Below are positions 7,978 to 17,333 of a DNA stretch of 64,000 bases, piece after piece. The notes beneath the pieces were generated by a model, which had not been told where the DNA came from, searched no databases, and saw only the letters and a list, made by a program, of their open reading frames with translations. The position numbers were made by a program, and so were the translations under genes. The first letter of the stretch is position 1, and every line of letters starts with the position of its first letter. Source of the DNA: Skermanella pratensis (GTDB taxonomy: Bacteria; Pseudomonadota; Alphaproteobacteria; Azospirillales; Azospirillaceae); NCBI RefSeq assembly GCF_008843145.1, contig NZ_CP030265.1, positions 5,139,001 through 5,203,000 of the forward strand. The letters run 5' to 3'.

Positions 7978-8472
7978 TCATTCAGTAGAAGCCCTGGCGG
8001 AAGCCCTGGCTCCGCCCGCCAGGGCCGCGTCCAGGGTGTGCCACGCCAGGGTGGCGCACTTGACCCGCATCGGGAACTGGCGGACCCCCGCCAGGACCTG
8101 GAGCCTGTCCAGGGCCTCCTCGTCCACATCGCCGCCATGGACATGCTCGTGGTCGTCCTTGGTGCACATCTCGTGGAAGCGCTCGAACAGGGCCTTCACC
8201 TCCGCCTCGGTCCGGCCGGCGACCAGTTCCGTCATCATCGAGGCCGAGGCGGTGGAAATGGCGCAGCCCCGCCCCTCGAAGGCCGCGTCCTCGACGATGC
8301 CGTCGGGGCTCACCTTCAGGTAGACGGTGACCTTGTCGCCGCACATCGGGTTGTCGCCGCGCGCCTCCCGGTTGGAATCCTCCGGATGGCGGAAGTTCCG
8401 GGGGTTCTTGCCGTGGTCCAGGATGACTTCCTGGTACAGGTCCCGCAGGTCGTCCATCATCAGCCCCGTCAT
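7978..8472 (-). CDS. sufU: SufU-type Fe-S cluster assembly protein
   Basis: A 164-residue SufU/IscU-like protein. The three cysteines of the sulfur-acceptor site are present (N-P-M-C-G-D, G-R-G-C-A-I-S, R-V-K-C-A-T-L-A-W). The stretch before the last cysteine (G-V-R-Q-F-P-x-R-V) marks SufU rather than IscU. It takes persulfide sulfur from SufS; no sufE is in the operon, consistent with SufU as partner. ATG at 8472 overlaps the sufS stop by one base (TGATG). ATGs at 8460 and 8457 are alternatives closer to the family start M-x-D-D-L-R-D-L-Y. Confidence 0.92.
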   Translation of the reverse strand: MTGLMMDDLRDLYQEVILDHGKNPRNFRHPEDSNREARGDNPMCGDKVTVYLKVSPDGIVEDAAFEGRGCAISTASASMMTELVAGRTEAEVKALFERFHEMCTKDDHEHVHGGDVDEEALDRLQVLAGVRQFPMRVKCATLAWHTLDAALAGGARASARASTE

Positions 8473-9740
8473 CAGCCGAAAATCTCCCGAACCCGGCGAA
8501 GCGACGCCGCCAGCGCGTCCACCTCGTCGAAGGTGTTGTAGAGCGCGAAGGAGGCCCGCGCCGTCGCCGGCACATTGTAGAAATCCATCAGCGGCTGGGC
8601 GCAATGATGTCCCGCCCGGACCGCGACGCCGGCCCGGTCGACGATCGTTCCGATGTCGTGCGGATGGGCGTCGCCCAGCGTGAAGGACAGGATGCTCGCC
8701 TTGTCCGGCGAGGTCCCGTAGATCCGCAGCCCCGGGATCTCCGACAGCTGCGCGGTCGCATAGGCCAGCAGGTCGCGCTCGTGCGCCGCGATCCTGTCCA
8801 GCCCCAGATCCATCAGGTACTCCAGCGCCGCCCCCAACCCGATCACCTCGACGATAGCCGGCGTTCCGGCCTCGAAACGATGCGGGATGCCCTTGAAGGT
8901 CGTCTCCTCGAAGGTGACGCGGGCGATCATGTCGCCGCCGCCCTGGTAGGGCGGCATGCCTTCCAGGATCTCCGCCTTGCCGTAGAGCACGCCGATCCCG
9001 GTCGGCCCATAAAGCTTGTGGCCGGAGAAGACGTAGAAGTCGGCGTCCAGGTCCTGCACGTCCACGCCCAGGTGGGTGACGCCCTGGCAGCCGTCGATCA
9101 GCACCGGGATGCCCTTGCCGTGGGCGATCCGGACGATGTCCTTGACCGGGTTGATGGTGCCGAGCGCGTTGGACATGTGGCTGATCGCGACCAGCTTCGT
9201 CTTCGGCCCCAGCAGCTTCTCGTACTCGTCCATCATCAGGGTGCCGGCCTCGTCGATCGGCACGATCTTCAGGACGATGCCCCTCTCGGTCCGGAGCATC
9301 TGCCACGGCACGATATTGGCATGATGTTCCATGTGCGAAATGACGATCTCGTCGCCTTCCCGCAGGTTGGTCCGCCCCCAGCTCGACGCCACCAGGTTGA
9401 TCGCCTCGGTGGCGCTGCGGGTGAAGACGATCTCGCGGTCCTCGCGAGCATTGATGAAGCGCTGCACGGTCTTGCGGGCCGCCTCGAACCGGGTGGTCGC
9501 GGTGGCGCTCAGCCAGTGGACGCCCCGGTGGACGTTGGAGTATTCCTCCGTCATGCAGGAAACCATGGCGTCGATCACCCGGCGCGGTTTCTGGGCGCTG
9601 GCCGCACTGTCCAGATAGACCAGCGGCTTGTCATAGATGGTGCGCGACAGGATGGGGAAGTCCTTGCGGACCTCCTCCACGTCATATCCCGTCGCCGTTC
9701 CGCTATCGAAACCCTGCCGCACCTTGGTGATCTCGTTCAT
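8472..9740 (-). CDS. sufS: Cysteine desulfurase SufS
   Basis: A 422-residue PLP-dependent group II cysteine desulfurase. Visible features are Y-L-D-S-A-A-S-A-Q-K-P near the N-terminus, H-M-E-H-H-A-N at the PLP-stacking histidine, the Schiff-base lysine in F-S-G-H-K-L-Y-G, and the active-site cysteine in R-A-G-H-H-C-A-Q-P near residue 375. It takes sulfur from cysteine for Fe-S synthesis and passes it to SufU. Its stop overlaps the sufU start and sufD lies 51 bases upstream. Confidence 0.96.
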   Translation of the reverse strand: MNEITKVRQGFDSGTATGYDVEEVRKDFPILSRTIYDKPLVYLDSAASAQKPRRVIDAMVSCMTEEYSNVHRGVHWLSATATTRFEAARKTVQRFINAREDREIVFTRSATEAINLVASSWGRTNLREGDEIVISHMEHHANIVPWQMLRTERGIVLKIVPIDEAGTLMMDEYEKLLGPKTKLVAISHMSNALGTINPVKDIVRIAHGKGIPVLIDGCQGVTHLGVDVQDLDADFYVFSGHKLYGPTGIGVLYGKAEILEGMPPYQGGGDMIARVTFEETTFKGIPHRFEAGTPAIVEVIGLGAALEYLMDLGLDRIAAHERDLLAYATAQLSEIPGLRIYGTSPDKASILSFTLGDAHPHDIGTIVDRAGVAVRAGHHCAQPLMDFYNVPATARASFALYNTFDEVDALAASLRRVREIFG

Positions 9741-9791
9741 GTCTTTTCCTGATCCAAAACCCTGCCCGGTCTCCGTCCCGCGATGCCCATC

Positions 9792-11147
9792 TCAGGCGCG
9801 CTGGGACTTCAGCCAGCCGGTGACCATGCCCTGGAAAGCCTCGCGCACCGTGTCGATCCGGACCTCCTCGATCGCGTCCGCCAGGAAGGCGGAGATCAGC
9901 AGGTTCCGGGCGCTCTCCAGGTCGATGCCGCGGGAGCGCAGATAGAAAAGCTGATCGTCGTCGAGTTCGCCGGCGGTGGCGCCGTGGCTGCACTTCACGT
10001 CGTCGGCGTAGATCTCCAGTTCGGGCTTGCTGTCGATCTCGGCCGTGTCGGACAGCAGCAGCGCCCGGTTCAGCTGGTAGCCGTCGGTCTTCTGCGCGTC
10101 CGGGCGCACGATGATCTTGCCTTGGAACACCGCCTTGGCACTGCCGTCGATGACGCCCTTATAGACTTCGCGGCTGGTGCAATGGGGCCGGGCATGGTCG
10201 ATCACCGTGGTGGTATCGCAGTGCTGCTGACCGTTCACCATGTAGGAACCGGACAGCCGGCATTCGACACCCGTGCCGTTCAACACAGGCTTGATTTCAT
10301 TGCGGGACAGCCGGCCGCCCATGGTCAGCACGAAGTTGTCGTAGCTGGCGTCCTTGGCGAGATCGGCGGTGACCGTCGCCATGTGGAAGGCCTGGGCGCT
10401 CTCCCGCTGCACCTTGTAGTGATGCAGCCTGGCCCCCTCGCCGGCCACGATCTCGGTCACGTGGTTGGCGAAATAGACGCCATCCCCCTGTCCCACATGG
10501 TGCTCGACCAGCGTCGCCTCGGCGTTGGCCTCGGCCACCACCAGGATGCGCGGATGGTGCATGGTCGGCTTGCCGGCTCCCGCACCGCCGCCGCTGCCGA
10601 CGAACACGACCTCGATCGGGTCCGGCACCGCCACGTCCTTGGGCAGATGGACCACCAGCCCGTCGGCCAGGAACGCGGTGTTCAGCGCCTGGAAAGGGTT
10701 CGAGTCGGTCACGCCGACATGGCCCAGGTAGCGCTCCAGCAAGGCGGCATGCCCGGTCAGCGCCTGCCCCAGCGAGGTCACGACGGCACCCTCCGGCAGT
10801 GCGCCGACGGAGGACAGGTCGGCCCGGAACGCGCCGTCGACGAACACCAGGCGGTGCGACGCCTGCCCGGCCGGCATCACGGTCGGCAGCACGTCGATCG
10901 AAACCGCGCCGCCCGCGGCGGGAGCCGGTTCGAACGCGACCTTCTCCAGCGGGCGCAGGCTGGTGTAGCGCCACGCCTCGACCCGGGCGGTCGGGAAGCC
11001 CTGCCGGCTGAACCGGGCGAGGCCGGTCTCGCGCAGGGCGGCCAGCCACGGCAGCTCGCCGCCGGGAAGGGCGGCCGCCACCCGGCCGTGGTGGTCCAGG
11101 TAGGGCTGGATCGTGTTGGTATCGGTGGTCATGGAATTCTTCGCCAT
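9792..11147 (-). CDS. sufD: Fe-S assembly scaffold subunit SufD
   Basis: A 451-residue SufB/SufD-family protein. The C-terminal beta-helix part carries D-D-V-K-C-S-H-G-A-T-x-G and, just after, D-D-Q-L-F-Y-L-R-S-R-G, the usual SufD motifs. The N-terminal portion (Q-G-F-P-T-A-R-V-E-A-W-R-Y-T-S-L-R) is typical of SufD. It joins SufB and SufC in the SufBC2D scaffold. Its start overlaps the sufC stop by one base. Confidence 0.95.
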   Translation of the reverse strand: MAKNSMTTDTNTIQPYLDHHGRVAAALPGGELPWLAALRETGLARFSRQGFPTARVEAWRYTSLRPLEKVAFEPAPAAGGAVSIDVLPTVMPAGQASHRLVFVDGAFRADLSSVGALPEGAVVTSLGQALTGHAALLERYLGHVGVTDSNPFQALNTAFLADGLVVHLPKDVAVPDPIEVVFVGSGGGAGAGKPTMHHPRILVVAEANAEATLVEHHVGQGDGVYFANHVTEIVAGEGARLHHYKVQRESAQAFHMATVTADLAKDASYDNFVLTMGGRLSRNEIKPVLNGTGVECRLSGSYMVNGQQHCDTTTVIDHARPHCTSREVYKGVIDGSAKAVFQGKIIVRPDAQKTDGYQLNRALLLSDTAEIDSKPELEIYADDVKCSHGATAGELDDDQLFYLRSRGIDLESARNLLISAFLADAIEEVRIDTVREAFQGMVTGWLKSQRA

Positions 11148-11899
11148 CAGGCGGCCTCGTCCACGCCGAATTCGGCGTAGCCCTTCTCTTCCAGCTCCAG
11201 CGCCAGGCTCTTGTCGCCGGTGCGCATGATGCGGCCGTTGGCCAGCACGTGGACCTTGTCCGGAACGATGTAGTCCAGCAGGCGCTGGTAGTGGGTGATC
11301 ACCAGGATGCCGCGCTCCGGGCCGCGAAGCGCGTTGACGCCGTCGGCGACGATGCGCAGCGCGTCGATGTCGAGCCCGCTGTCGGTCTCGTCCAGCACGC
11401 AGAGCGCCGGGTCCAGCACGGCCATCTGAAGCACCTCGTTGCGCTTCTTCTCGCCGCCGGAGAAGCCTACGTTGACCGCGCGCTTCAGCATCTCGTCGGT
11501 CATGCCGAGCTGCTTGGTCTTGGCCCTGATCAGCTTCAGGAACTCCATGGCGTCGAGCTCCTTCTCCCCGCGCGCCTTGCGGATCGAGTTGAGCGCCGAC
11601 TTCAGGAAGGTCGTGTTGGACACGCCGGGGATCTCGACCGGGTACTGGAACGCCAGGAACACGCCCGAGGCGGCGCGCTCGTCCGGCTCCATCTCCAGCA
11701 GGTCCTGTCCCTTGTACGTCACGCTGCCCTCGGTGACCTCATAGCCGTCGCGGCCCGCCAGCGCATAGCCCAGCGTGCTCTTGCCGGCGCCGTTCGGTCC
11801 CATGATGGCATGCACCTCGCCGGCGCCGATGGTCAGGTCCAGGCCCTTCAGGATCGGCTTGTCGGCGACATTGACGTGGAGATTCTTGATTTCGAGCAT
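11147..11899 (-). CDS. sufC: Fe-S assembly ATPase SufC
   Basis: A 250-residue ABC-type ATPase without membrane partner. Walker A is G-P-N-G-A-G-K-S at about residues 35-42, signature G-F-S-G-G-E-K-K-R-N-E, Walker B followed by D-E-T-D-S-G-L-D, and the switch histidine in V-I-T-H-Y-Q-R. These are diagnostic of SufC. ATP binding drives SufB-SufD rearrangement. Unlike the tight coupling of the other suf genes, a 40-base gap separates it from the DUF29 gene upstream. Confidence 0.97.
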   Translation of the reverse strand: MLEIKNLHVNVADKPILKGLDLTIGAGEVHAIMGPNGAGKSTLGYALAGRDGYEVTEGSVTYKGQDLLEMEPDERAASGVFLAFQYPVEIPGVSNTTFLKSALNSIRKARGEKELDAMEFLKLIRAKTKQLGMTDEMLKRAVNVGFSGGEKKRNEVLQMAVLDPALCVLDETDSGLDIDALRIVADGVNALRGPERGILVITHYQRLLDYIVPDKVHVLANGRIMRTGDKSLALELEEKGYAEFGVDEAA

Positions 11900-11939
11900 C
11901 GTTGCGGTTCCGTATCGAATTGGATGGGTGGCGGCGCCG

Positions 11940-12428
11940 TCAGGCGCGCTCGGGGAAGGCGGTATTATCGGGCAGCCAGTCCGGGTCGAGGATCTGGTCG
12001 AGCGTGTAGGGGCATTCCACCGGCAGGACGGCCGGGTCCAAGCCGTCGTGACGCTGGAGGCTCTTCGCCGCCAGCCGGCGGGCGGTACGATAGATGCCGT
12101 CCAGATCGATGCGCCGGACCAGCGACTTGCTCCGGGCGATCCGTCGTTCCGTGAGCGCGCGGTGGGTATCGACGCTGTCTTCCCACCCGTCGCGCGGGTT
12201 CCGGGCCGGCGAATGCTCCAGCTTCAGCAGGTGTTCGACCACCCGCACGAGATGGCTTTCCACCGCCGCCAGGTCGCTGCCGCCCAAGTCTTCGATCTCC
12301 TCGATCAGATGGTCCAGATCGAGGCCGTCCCAGCGGCGGGAGCGGAGCATTTCGGCCTGCTCGCGCGTCCACGCCACATAGTCCGTCTCATACTTGGTTT
12401 CGGGCTTGGATGCGGGCTGCCCTGTCAT
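11940..12428 (-). CDS. DUF29 family protein inside the suf operon
   Basis: A 162-residue DUF29 protein: Y-E-T-D-Y-V-A-W-T-R-E-Q-A near the N-terminus, D-L-D-H-L-I-E-E-I-E-D-L-G-G in the middle and a helical H-L-V-R-V-V-E-H-L-L-K-L-E region. The family is common in cyanobacteria and proteobacteria and has no agreed function. The gene lies 6 bases after sufB and 40 before sufC on the same strand, so it should be cotranscribed. Its base composition matches its neighbours. Either it works in Fe-S metabolism or it is an inserted passenger; the sequence alone cannot say. Confidence 0.85.
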   Translation of the reverse strand: MTGQPASKPETKYETDYVAWTREQAEMLRSRRWDGLDLDHLIEEIEDLGGSDLAAVESHLVRVVEHLLKLEHSPARNPRDGWEDSVDTHRALTERRIARSKSLVRRIDLDGIYRTARRLAAKSLQRHDGLDPAVLPVECPYTLDQILDPDWLPDNTAFPERA

Positions 12429-12434
12429 GGCCGG

Positions 12435-13899
<1,465 letters not shown>

Positions 13900-13916
<17 letters not shown>

Positions 13917-14409
13917 GCTTCTCTCCTATTTCCCTCATAGTCCGTCCGGTCCGACGGTTATTCATCGTCATGTCGGGCCCCACCTCGGGGAGCGGCAGGA
14001 ATGTCGGCACTGCCGTCATGTCCGCCAGCGAAACCTCTTCCAGCGCGCGGCGCACCGCGCGGTTGACCTTGTCCCAGTTGCCCCGCATGGGGCACAGGCT
14101 CTCGACGTCGCAATGCCCCTCGGCGCCGTCGACGCAGGCGGTCAGGGCGATCGGCCCGTCTACCGCGGTGATGATCTCGGCGATCGAGATACCCTCGGCC
14201 GCGCGGGTCAGCCGGTAGCCGCCGGCGGCCCCGCGATGGGACTCCATCAGGCCGGCGGGGGCCAGCAACTTCATGAGCTTGGCGACGGTGGGAGCCGGTA
14301 CGCCTGTACGCTCGGCAAGCTGCGGGACGGTCTGGACGCAGGCGCCGTCGCGCGCCATCCGCGCCATCACGACCACCGCGTAATCCGTCATCTTGCTGAG
14401 CTTGATCAT
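13900..14409 (-). CDS. Rrf2-family regulator of the SUF operon
   Basis: A 169-residue Rrf2 protein beginning [12 protein letters not shown]. The winged helix covers about residues 1-75, with [13 protein letters not shown] as recognition region and [10 protein letters not shown] as wing. Three cysteines at about 92-107 (A-C-V-D, G-H-C-D, S-L-C-P-M-R-G) are the cluster ligands of the IscR/SufR class. It should sense Fe-S status and repress the operon it heads. ATG at 14409 was chosen over in-frame starts upstream, which would run into the operator and promoter. Confidence 0.93.
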
Positions 14410-14420
14410 ATCAGCGCCCC

Positions 14421-14445
14421 AATCCGTACCAATCTGGTACTGATT
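14421..14445. promoter_or_regulatory. 25-bp inverted repeat, likely Rrf2 operator of suf
   Basis: AATCcGTACC and GGTACtGATT, separated by AATCT, form a 25-bp inverted repeat with one mismatch, 12 bases before the regulator ATG and overlapping the -10 region on its upstream side. This is the position and size expected for autorepression by the Rrf2 protein encoded next to it. Confidence 0.75.
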
Positions 14446-14472
14446 AAGTGAGGAGCGCGGGGTGAAAGTCAA
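14443..14472 (-). promoter_or_regulatory. Probable suf operon promoter
   Basis: Read leftwards, TTGACT at 14472-14467 is a good -35 box and CTTAAT at 14448-14443 (18-base spacing) a fair -10 box. The adjoining inverted repeat overlaps the -10 end, consistent with repression by promoter blocking. Confidence 0.5.
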
Positions 14473-14766
14473 GGTGGAAGGTGGCCTTATCATAGGCCTT
14501 TCAGCAGGTTCGCGAAAGACCCAGCGCATTTGTGGGGCTTTCGGGGCACAGGGGCAGACTGCGGCATTCTGCCGCTGGTATGATCTTCATGCCGCGCGCT
14601 TTCCCGAAGGAGAGCACTTGACTGAACTACAAACGATCCAGATCCGCGCTTTGCGCCCGTGGCATAAAGCACATCATTCGATCACTGAAAAGCCTTGAGC
14701 CGATAATTTCATTGCAATTGTCAATAAATCCGCCGTACACGCGTTCACTGACGCGGAGACTGAAAC
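14473..14766. other. AT-richer gene-poor stretch before the fic gene
   Basis: About 290 bases without a convincing gene. A short open frame on each strand exists, but neither has a ribosome site or family resemblance. The base composition drops towards the fic gene. A small inverted repeat CGCGT/ACGCG at 14740-14755 lies just before the fic start and could be a regulatory site; TTGCAA about 14713 is a possible -35 element. Confidence 0.4.
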
Positions 14767-15900
14767 ATGAAGTTCGAGACATTCAAGGCTGGCCATTGGC
14801 AACCCCGCTATCAATATAAGAGCTTCGAACCAGTCCTTGTAAATCACGAATGGACTTGGGAAGATCCCGTTATAAACACGTTGCTGGAAGCAGCCAATCG
14901 GGCGTTGGGCGAGCTGAACGCGTTCTCTCTTATCATTCCCGATATAGATTTATTTATTCAGATGCATGTGGTCAAAGAGGCTCAGACATCAAGCCGAATT
15001 GAGGGAACACAGACGGGGATCGATGAAGCTTTGATGACGGAGGAACAGGTTCTTCCGGAAAAGCGGGACGACTGGCGTGAGGTACACAACTACATCGCCG
15101 CCGTTAATACGGCAATTGCGGAACTTGATGACCTTCCACTTTCAAATCGACTGTTAAAGCAGACTCATACGACTCTCATGCAGGGCGTTCGCGGTGAGCA
15201 TAAGCAGCCTGGAGAGTTTCGCATCAGCCAGAACTGGATTGGAGGATCCGGAGTCAGCGATGCTGTGTTCATTCCTCCACATCCTCAAGAAGTGAATGAA
15301 ATGATGAGCGATTTGGAAAAATTCTGGCACAATGACGCCATCACAGTCCCTCATCTGGTTCGAATTGCAATCAGTCATTATCAATTCGAAACCATCCACC
15401 CTTTTCTCGACGGCAATGGCCGCATTGGTCGTTTGCTAATTCCATTGTATCTTGTTGGCCATGGACTGCTGGCAAAGCCATCGCTTTACCTGTCTGACTT
15501 TTTTGAACGCAACCGTGCCAGCTACTACGACGCCCTAATGCGTGTTAGAGTGTCGAATGATATCATCCATTGGGTACGCTTTTTCCTCAGAGGAGTGGCC
15601 GAAACCGCTACCAAGGGTCGCGACGTATTCCGACAGATACTTGAACTGCGCACGGAAACAGAGCAGTCCATCCTGGGGCTTGGCAAACGTACCCCGAACG
15701 CACGGCAGGCATTGAACCTCCTGTATCGCAAACCGATCATCTCTGCGTCCGATATAGAACGAAGCCTTGAGGTCAGCACGCCGACGGCCAACGTCCTGAT
15801 CCGCGATCTCATACGATTGGGCATTCTTGTCGAGGTGAGCGGGCAGCAAAGGTGGCGGATCTACGCCTTCCATCGTTACCTTAGCCTTTTCGTAAGTTAA
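14767..15900 (+). CDS. Fic-domain protein (class II) with C-terminal winged helix
   Basis: A 377-residue Fic protein, a probable AMP transferase acting on a protein hydroxyl. The N-terminal Fic_N region carries the self-inhibitory motif S-S-R-I-E-G (pattern S/TxxxE-G/N) at about residue 78. The catalytic loop H-P-F-L-D-G-N-G-R-I-G-R is complete near residue 211. The last 80 residues look like a winged helix (A-S-D-I-E-R-S-L-E-V-S-T-P-T-A-N). Codon use is much less GC-biased than in neighbouring genes, and no antitoxin partner is adjacent, consistent with horizontal arrival. The final codons lie in one arm of a perfect 31-bp inverted repeat. The target is unknown. Confidence 0.93.
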   Translation: MKFETFKAGHWQPRYQYKSFEPVLVNHEWTWEDPVINTLLEAANRALGELNAFSLIIPDIDLFIQMHVVKEAQTSSRIEGTQTGIDEALMTEEQVLPEKRDDWREVHNYIAAVNTAIAELDDLPLSNRLLKQTHTTLMQGVRGEHKQPGEFRISQNWIGGSGVSDAVFIPPHPQEVNEMMSDLEKFWHNDAITVPHLVRIAISHYQFETIHPFLDGNGRIGRLLIPLYLVGHGLLAKPSLYLSDFFERNRASYYDALMRVRVSNDIIHWVRFFLRGVAETATKGRDVFRQILELRTETEQSILGLGKRTPNARQALNLLYRKPIISASDIERSLEVSTPTANVLIRDLIRLGILVEVSGQQRWRIYAFHRYLSLFVS

Positions 15901-15941
15901 GGGAAACCCATTTCCCTTAACTTACGAAAAGGCTAAGGTAA
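15876..15941. repeat. Perfect 31-bp inverted repeat with 4-base loop
   Basis: Bases 15876-15906 and 15911-15941 are exact reverse complements around CCCA. The left arm encodes the last residues of the Fic protein (Y-L-S-L-F-V-S) and its stop. The arm is much longer than a normal terminator stem and has no following T-run. It will form a strong RNA hairpin and could act as a bidirectional terminator. Its perfection suggests a recent inverted duplication, perhaps the edge of a transferred segment. Confidence 0.95.
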
Positions 15942-16011
15942 GGGAGAGGCCTGTAGATCACGCGAGGCGGCAGGGATACCGCCATGGTGGCATCGGTTCC
16001 CATATCCAATG

Positions 16012-16049
16012 GGTTACGGCCCTCGCCCGCGAGGACAAGGGCCGTAACC
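16012..16049 (-). terminator. asd: Hairpin downstream of asd
   Basis: GGTTACGGCCCT and AGGGCCGTAACC are perfect 12-bp arms with a 14-base loop, 19 bases past the asd stop. No T-run follows, so termination may need Rho. It is well placed to end the asd transcript. Confidence 0.6.
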
Positions 16050-16068
16050 GCCGATTTCCATTCAGGAC

Positions 16069-17085
16069 TCAGAGCGTCAGCTCCGCGATCTGCACCGCGT
16101 TCAGCGCCGCGCCCTTGAGCAGCTGGTCGCCGCAGAGGAAGAAGTCCAGGCCGTTTTCGCCGAACACCGGGTTGGCGCGGATGCGGCCGACCTCCACGTC
16201 GAACTCGCCGGTCGCGGTCAGCGGCATCGGATAGACGCCGTTGGCCGGATCGTCGACCAGCTTGACGCCGGCGGCCTCGGCCAGCACCGCGCGGGCGGCG
16301 TCGGCGGTCACCGGGCGCAGGGTCTCGATGGTGACGCTCTCGGAATGGGCGCGATACGTGGGGATGCGCACCGCCGTGCAGCTCGCCAGCAGGTCGGGGA
16401 TGCCCAGGATCTTCCGGCTCTCCCACGTCACCTTCATTTCCTCCTTGGTATAGCCGTTGTCCTGGAAGGCGTCGATCTGGGGGATGACGTTGAACGGGAT
16501 CGGATGGCGGAAGAAGCTGTTGGTGACCGGACGCCCGGACAGCTGGTTGCGGGTCTGCTCCTCCAGCTCGGCCATGCCCTCCGCCCCGGCGCCGCTGGTC
16601 GCCTGGTAGGTGGAGACGATCACCCGCTTCAGGCCGAACGCCTGGTGCAGCGGACCCAGCGCCAGCACCAGGATGGCCGTGGTGCAGTTGGGGTTGGCGA
16701 TCAGCCGGCTGGTGCCGAGCGCCCCGGCGTTGATCTCCGGCACGATCAGCGGGATCTCGGGGTCGTAGCGGAAGGCCGAGGAGTTGTCGATCACGACGGC
16801 GCCGGCCGATGCCAGCGTCGGCGCGTGCTCCTTGGCGAAGTCGCCGGATACCGCCATCAGGACAATGTCGTAACCCTTGACCACGTCCGGGTTGAAGGCG
16901 GCCAGCGTCTTCACGCCGAACGGGGTTTCCATCGTGCGGCCGGCGCTGCGCTCCGAGGCGAACAGGCCGAGCTCGGCCACCGGGAAGGCCCGGCGGTGAA
17001 GCACGCTGACCATTTCGCGGCCGACGGCGCCGGTGGCGCCGACGATGGCGACGCGGCGGGGGGAGGAATTCGAAGAGGGGCTCAT
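16069..17085 (-). CDS. asd: Aspartate-semialdehyde dehydrogenase
   Basis: A 338-residue Asd that reduces aspartyl phosphate to aspartate semialdehyde with NADPH, the branch point for lysine/diaminopimelate, threonine and methionine. [11 protein letters not shown] is the nucleotide-binding loop at about residues 12-22. The catalytic cysteine lies in N-P-N-C-T-T near residue 135, and P-F-N-V-I-P and R-I-P-T-Y-R-A-H-S carry the substrate-binding residues and catalytic histidine. Length is normal. The 198 bases upstream of its start hold a Thr-rich leader peptide and hairpins that suggest attenuation. Confidence 0.97.
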   Translation of the reverse strand: MSPSSNSSPRRVAIVGATGAVGREMVSVLHRRAFPVAELGLFASERSAGRTMETPFGVKTLAAFNPDVVKGYDIVLMAVSGDFAKEHAPTLASAGAVVIDNSSAFRYDPEIPLIVPEINAGALGTSRLIANPNCTTAILVLALGPLHQAFGLKRVIVSTYQATSGAGAEGMAELEEQTRNQLSGRPVTNSFFRHPIPFNVIPQIDAFQDNGYTKEEMKVTWESRKILGIPDLLASCTAVRIPTYRAHSESVTIETLRPVTADAARAVLAEAAGVKLVDDPANGVYPMPLTATGEFDVEVGRIRANPVFGENGLDFFLCGDQLLKGAALNAVQIAELTL

Positions 17086-17147
17086 GTGATCAAGTTCCGT
17101 CCTGTTGCATGCCCGTACTGAGCGCAGGACGAAACCCCGATACGACG

Positions 17148-17174
17148 AGGCCCCGTCCGTGTCCGGCGGGGCCT
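17148..17174 (-). terminator. GC-rich hairpin in the asd leader, candidate attenuator stem
   Basis: Read leftwards, AGGCCCCG and CGGGGCCT form a perfect 8-bp stem with an 11-base loop, 29 bases after the leader-peptide stop and about 60 before the asd start. No clear U-run follows. Upstream, GGTGG in the leader can pair either with CCACC near the Thr codons or with CCACC just before this stem, giving the switch expected in an attenuator. Confidence 0.5.
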
Positions 17175-17202
17175 TCGTGGTGGATGAAGCGTCTCTAACC
17201 GA

Positions 17203-17283
17203 TCAACGCATACCACCGACCGACGGCCCGCCGCAGCGGGTCGTTTTGGGGGTGGTAGTCTTGATGGCGCGCGAACGGTTCAT
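17203..17283 (-). CDS. Thr-rich leader peptide upstream of asd (candidate)
   Basis: A 26-codon open frame on the asd strand starts at ATG 17283 and contains I-K-T-T-T-P-K-T-T, five threonines and two lysines within nine codons. Asd feeds threonine and lysine synthesis, so such a run is what a transcription attenuator would use to sense those charged tRNAs. Hairpin-forming segments follow (see 17148-17174). The ribosome site is weak. A possible promoter (TTTACA, 17 bases, TAACAG at 17319-17291) would start transcription almost at this ATG. Whether it is translated is untested. Confidence 0.5.
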   Translation of the reverse strand: MNRSRAIKTTTPKTTRCGGPSVGGMR

Positions 17284-17333
17284 GGCCGGTCTGTTACCAA
17301 GGCTCCCGCAATTTGTAAAGCGTCCCTTTCGAC

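Noticed and set aside
14462-14698. A 78-codon frame before the fic gene
   Set aside because: No ribosome site, overlaps the suf promoter, and no resemblance to known proteins.
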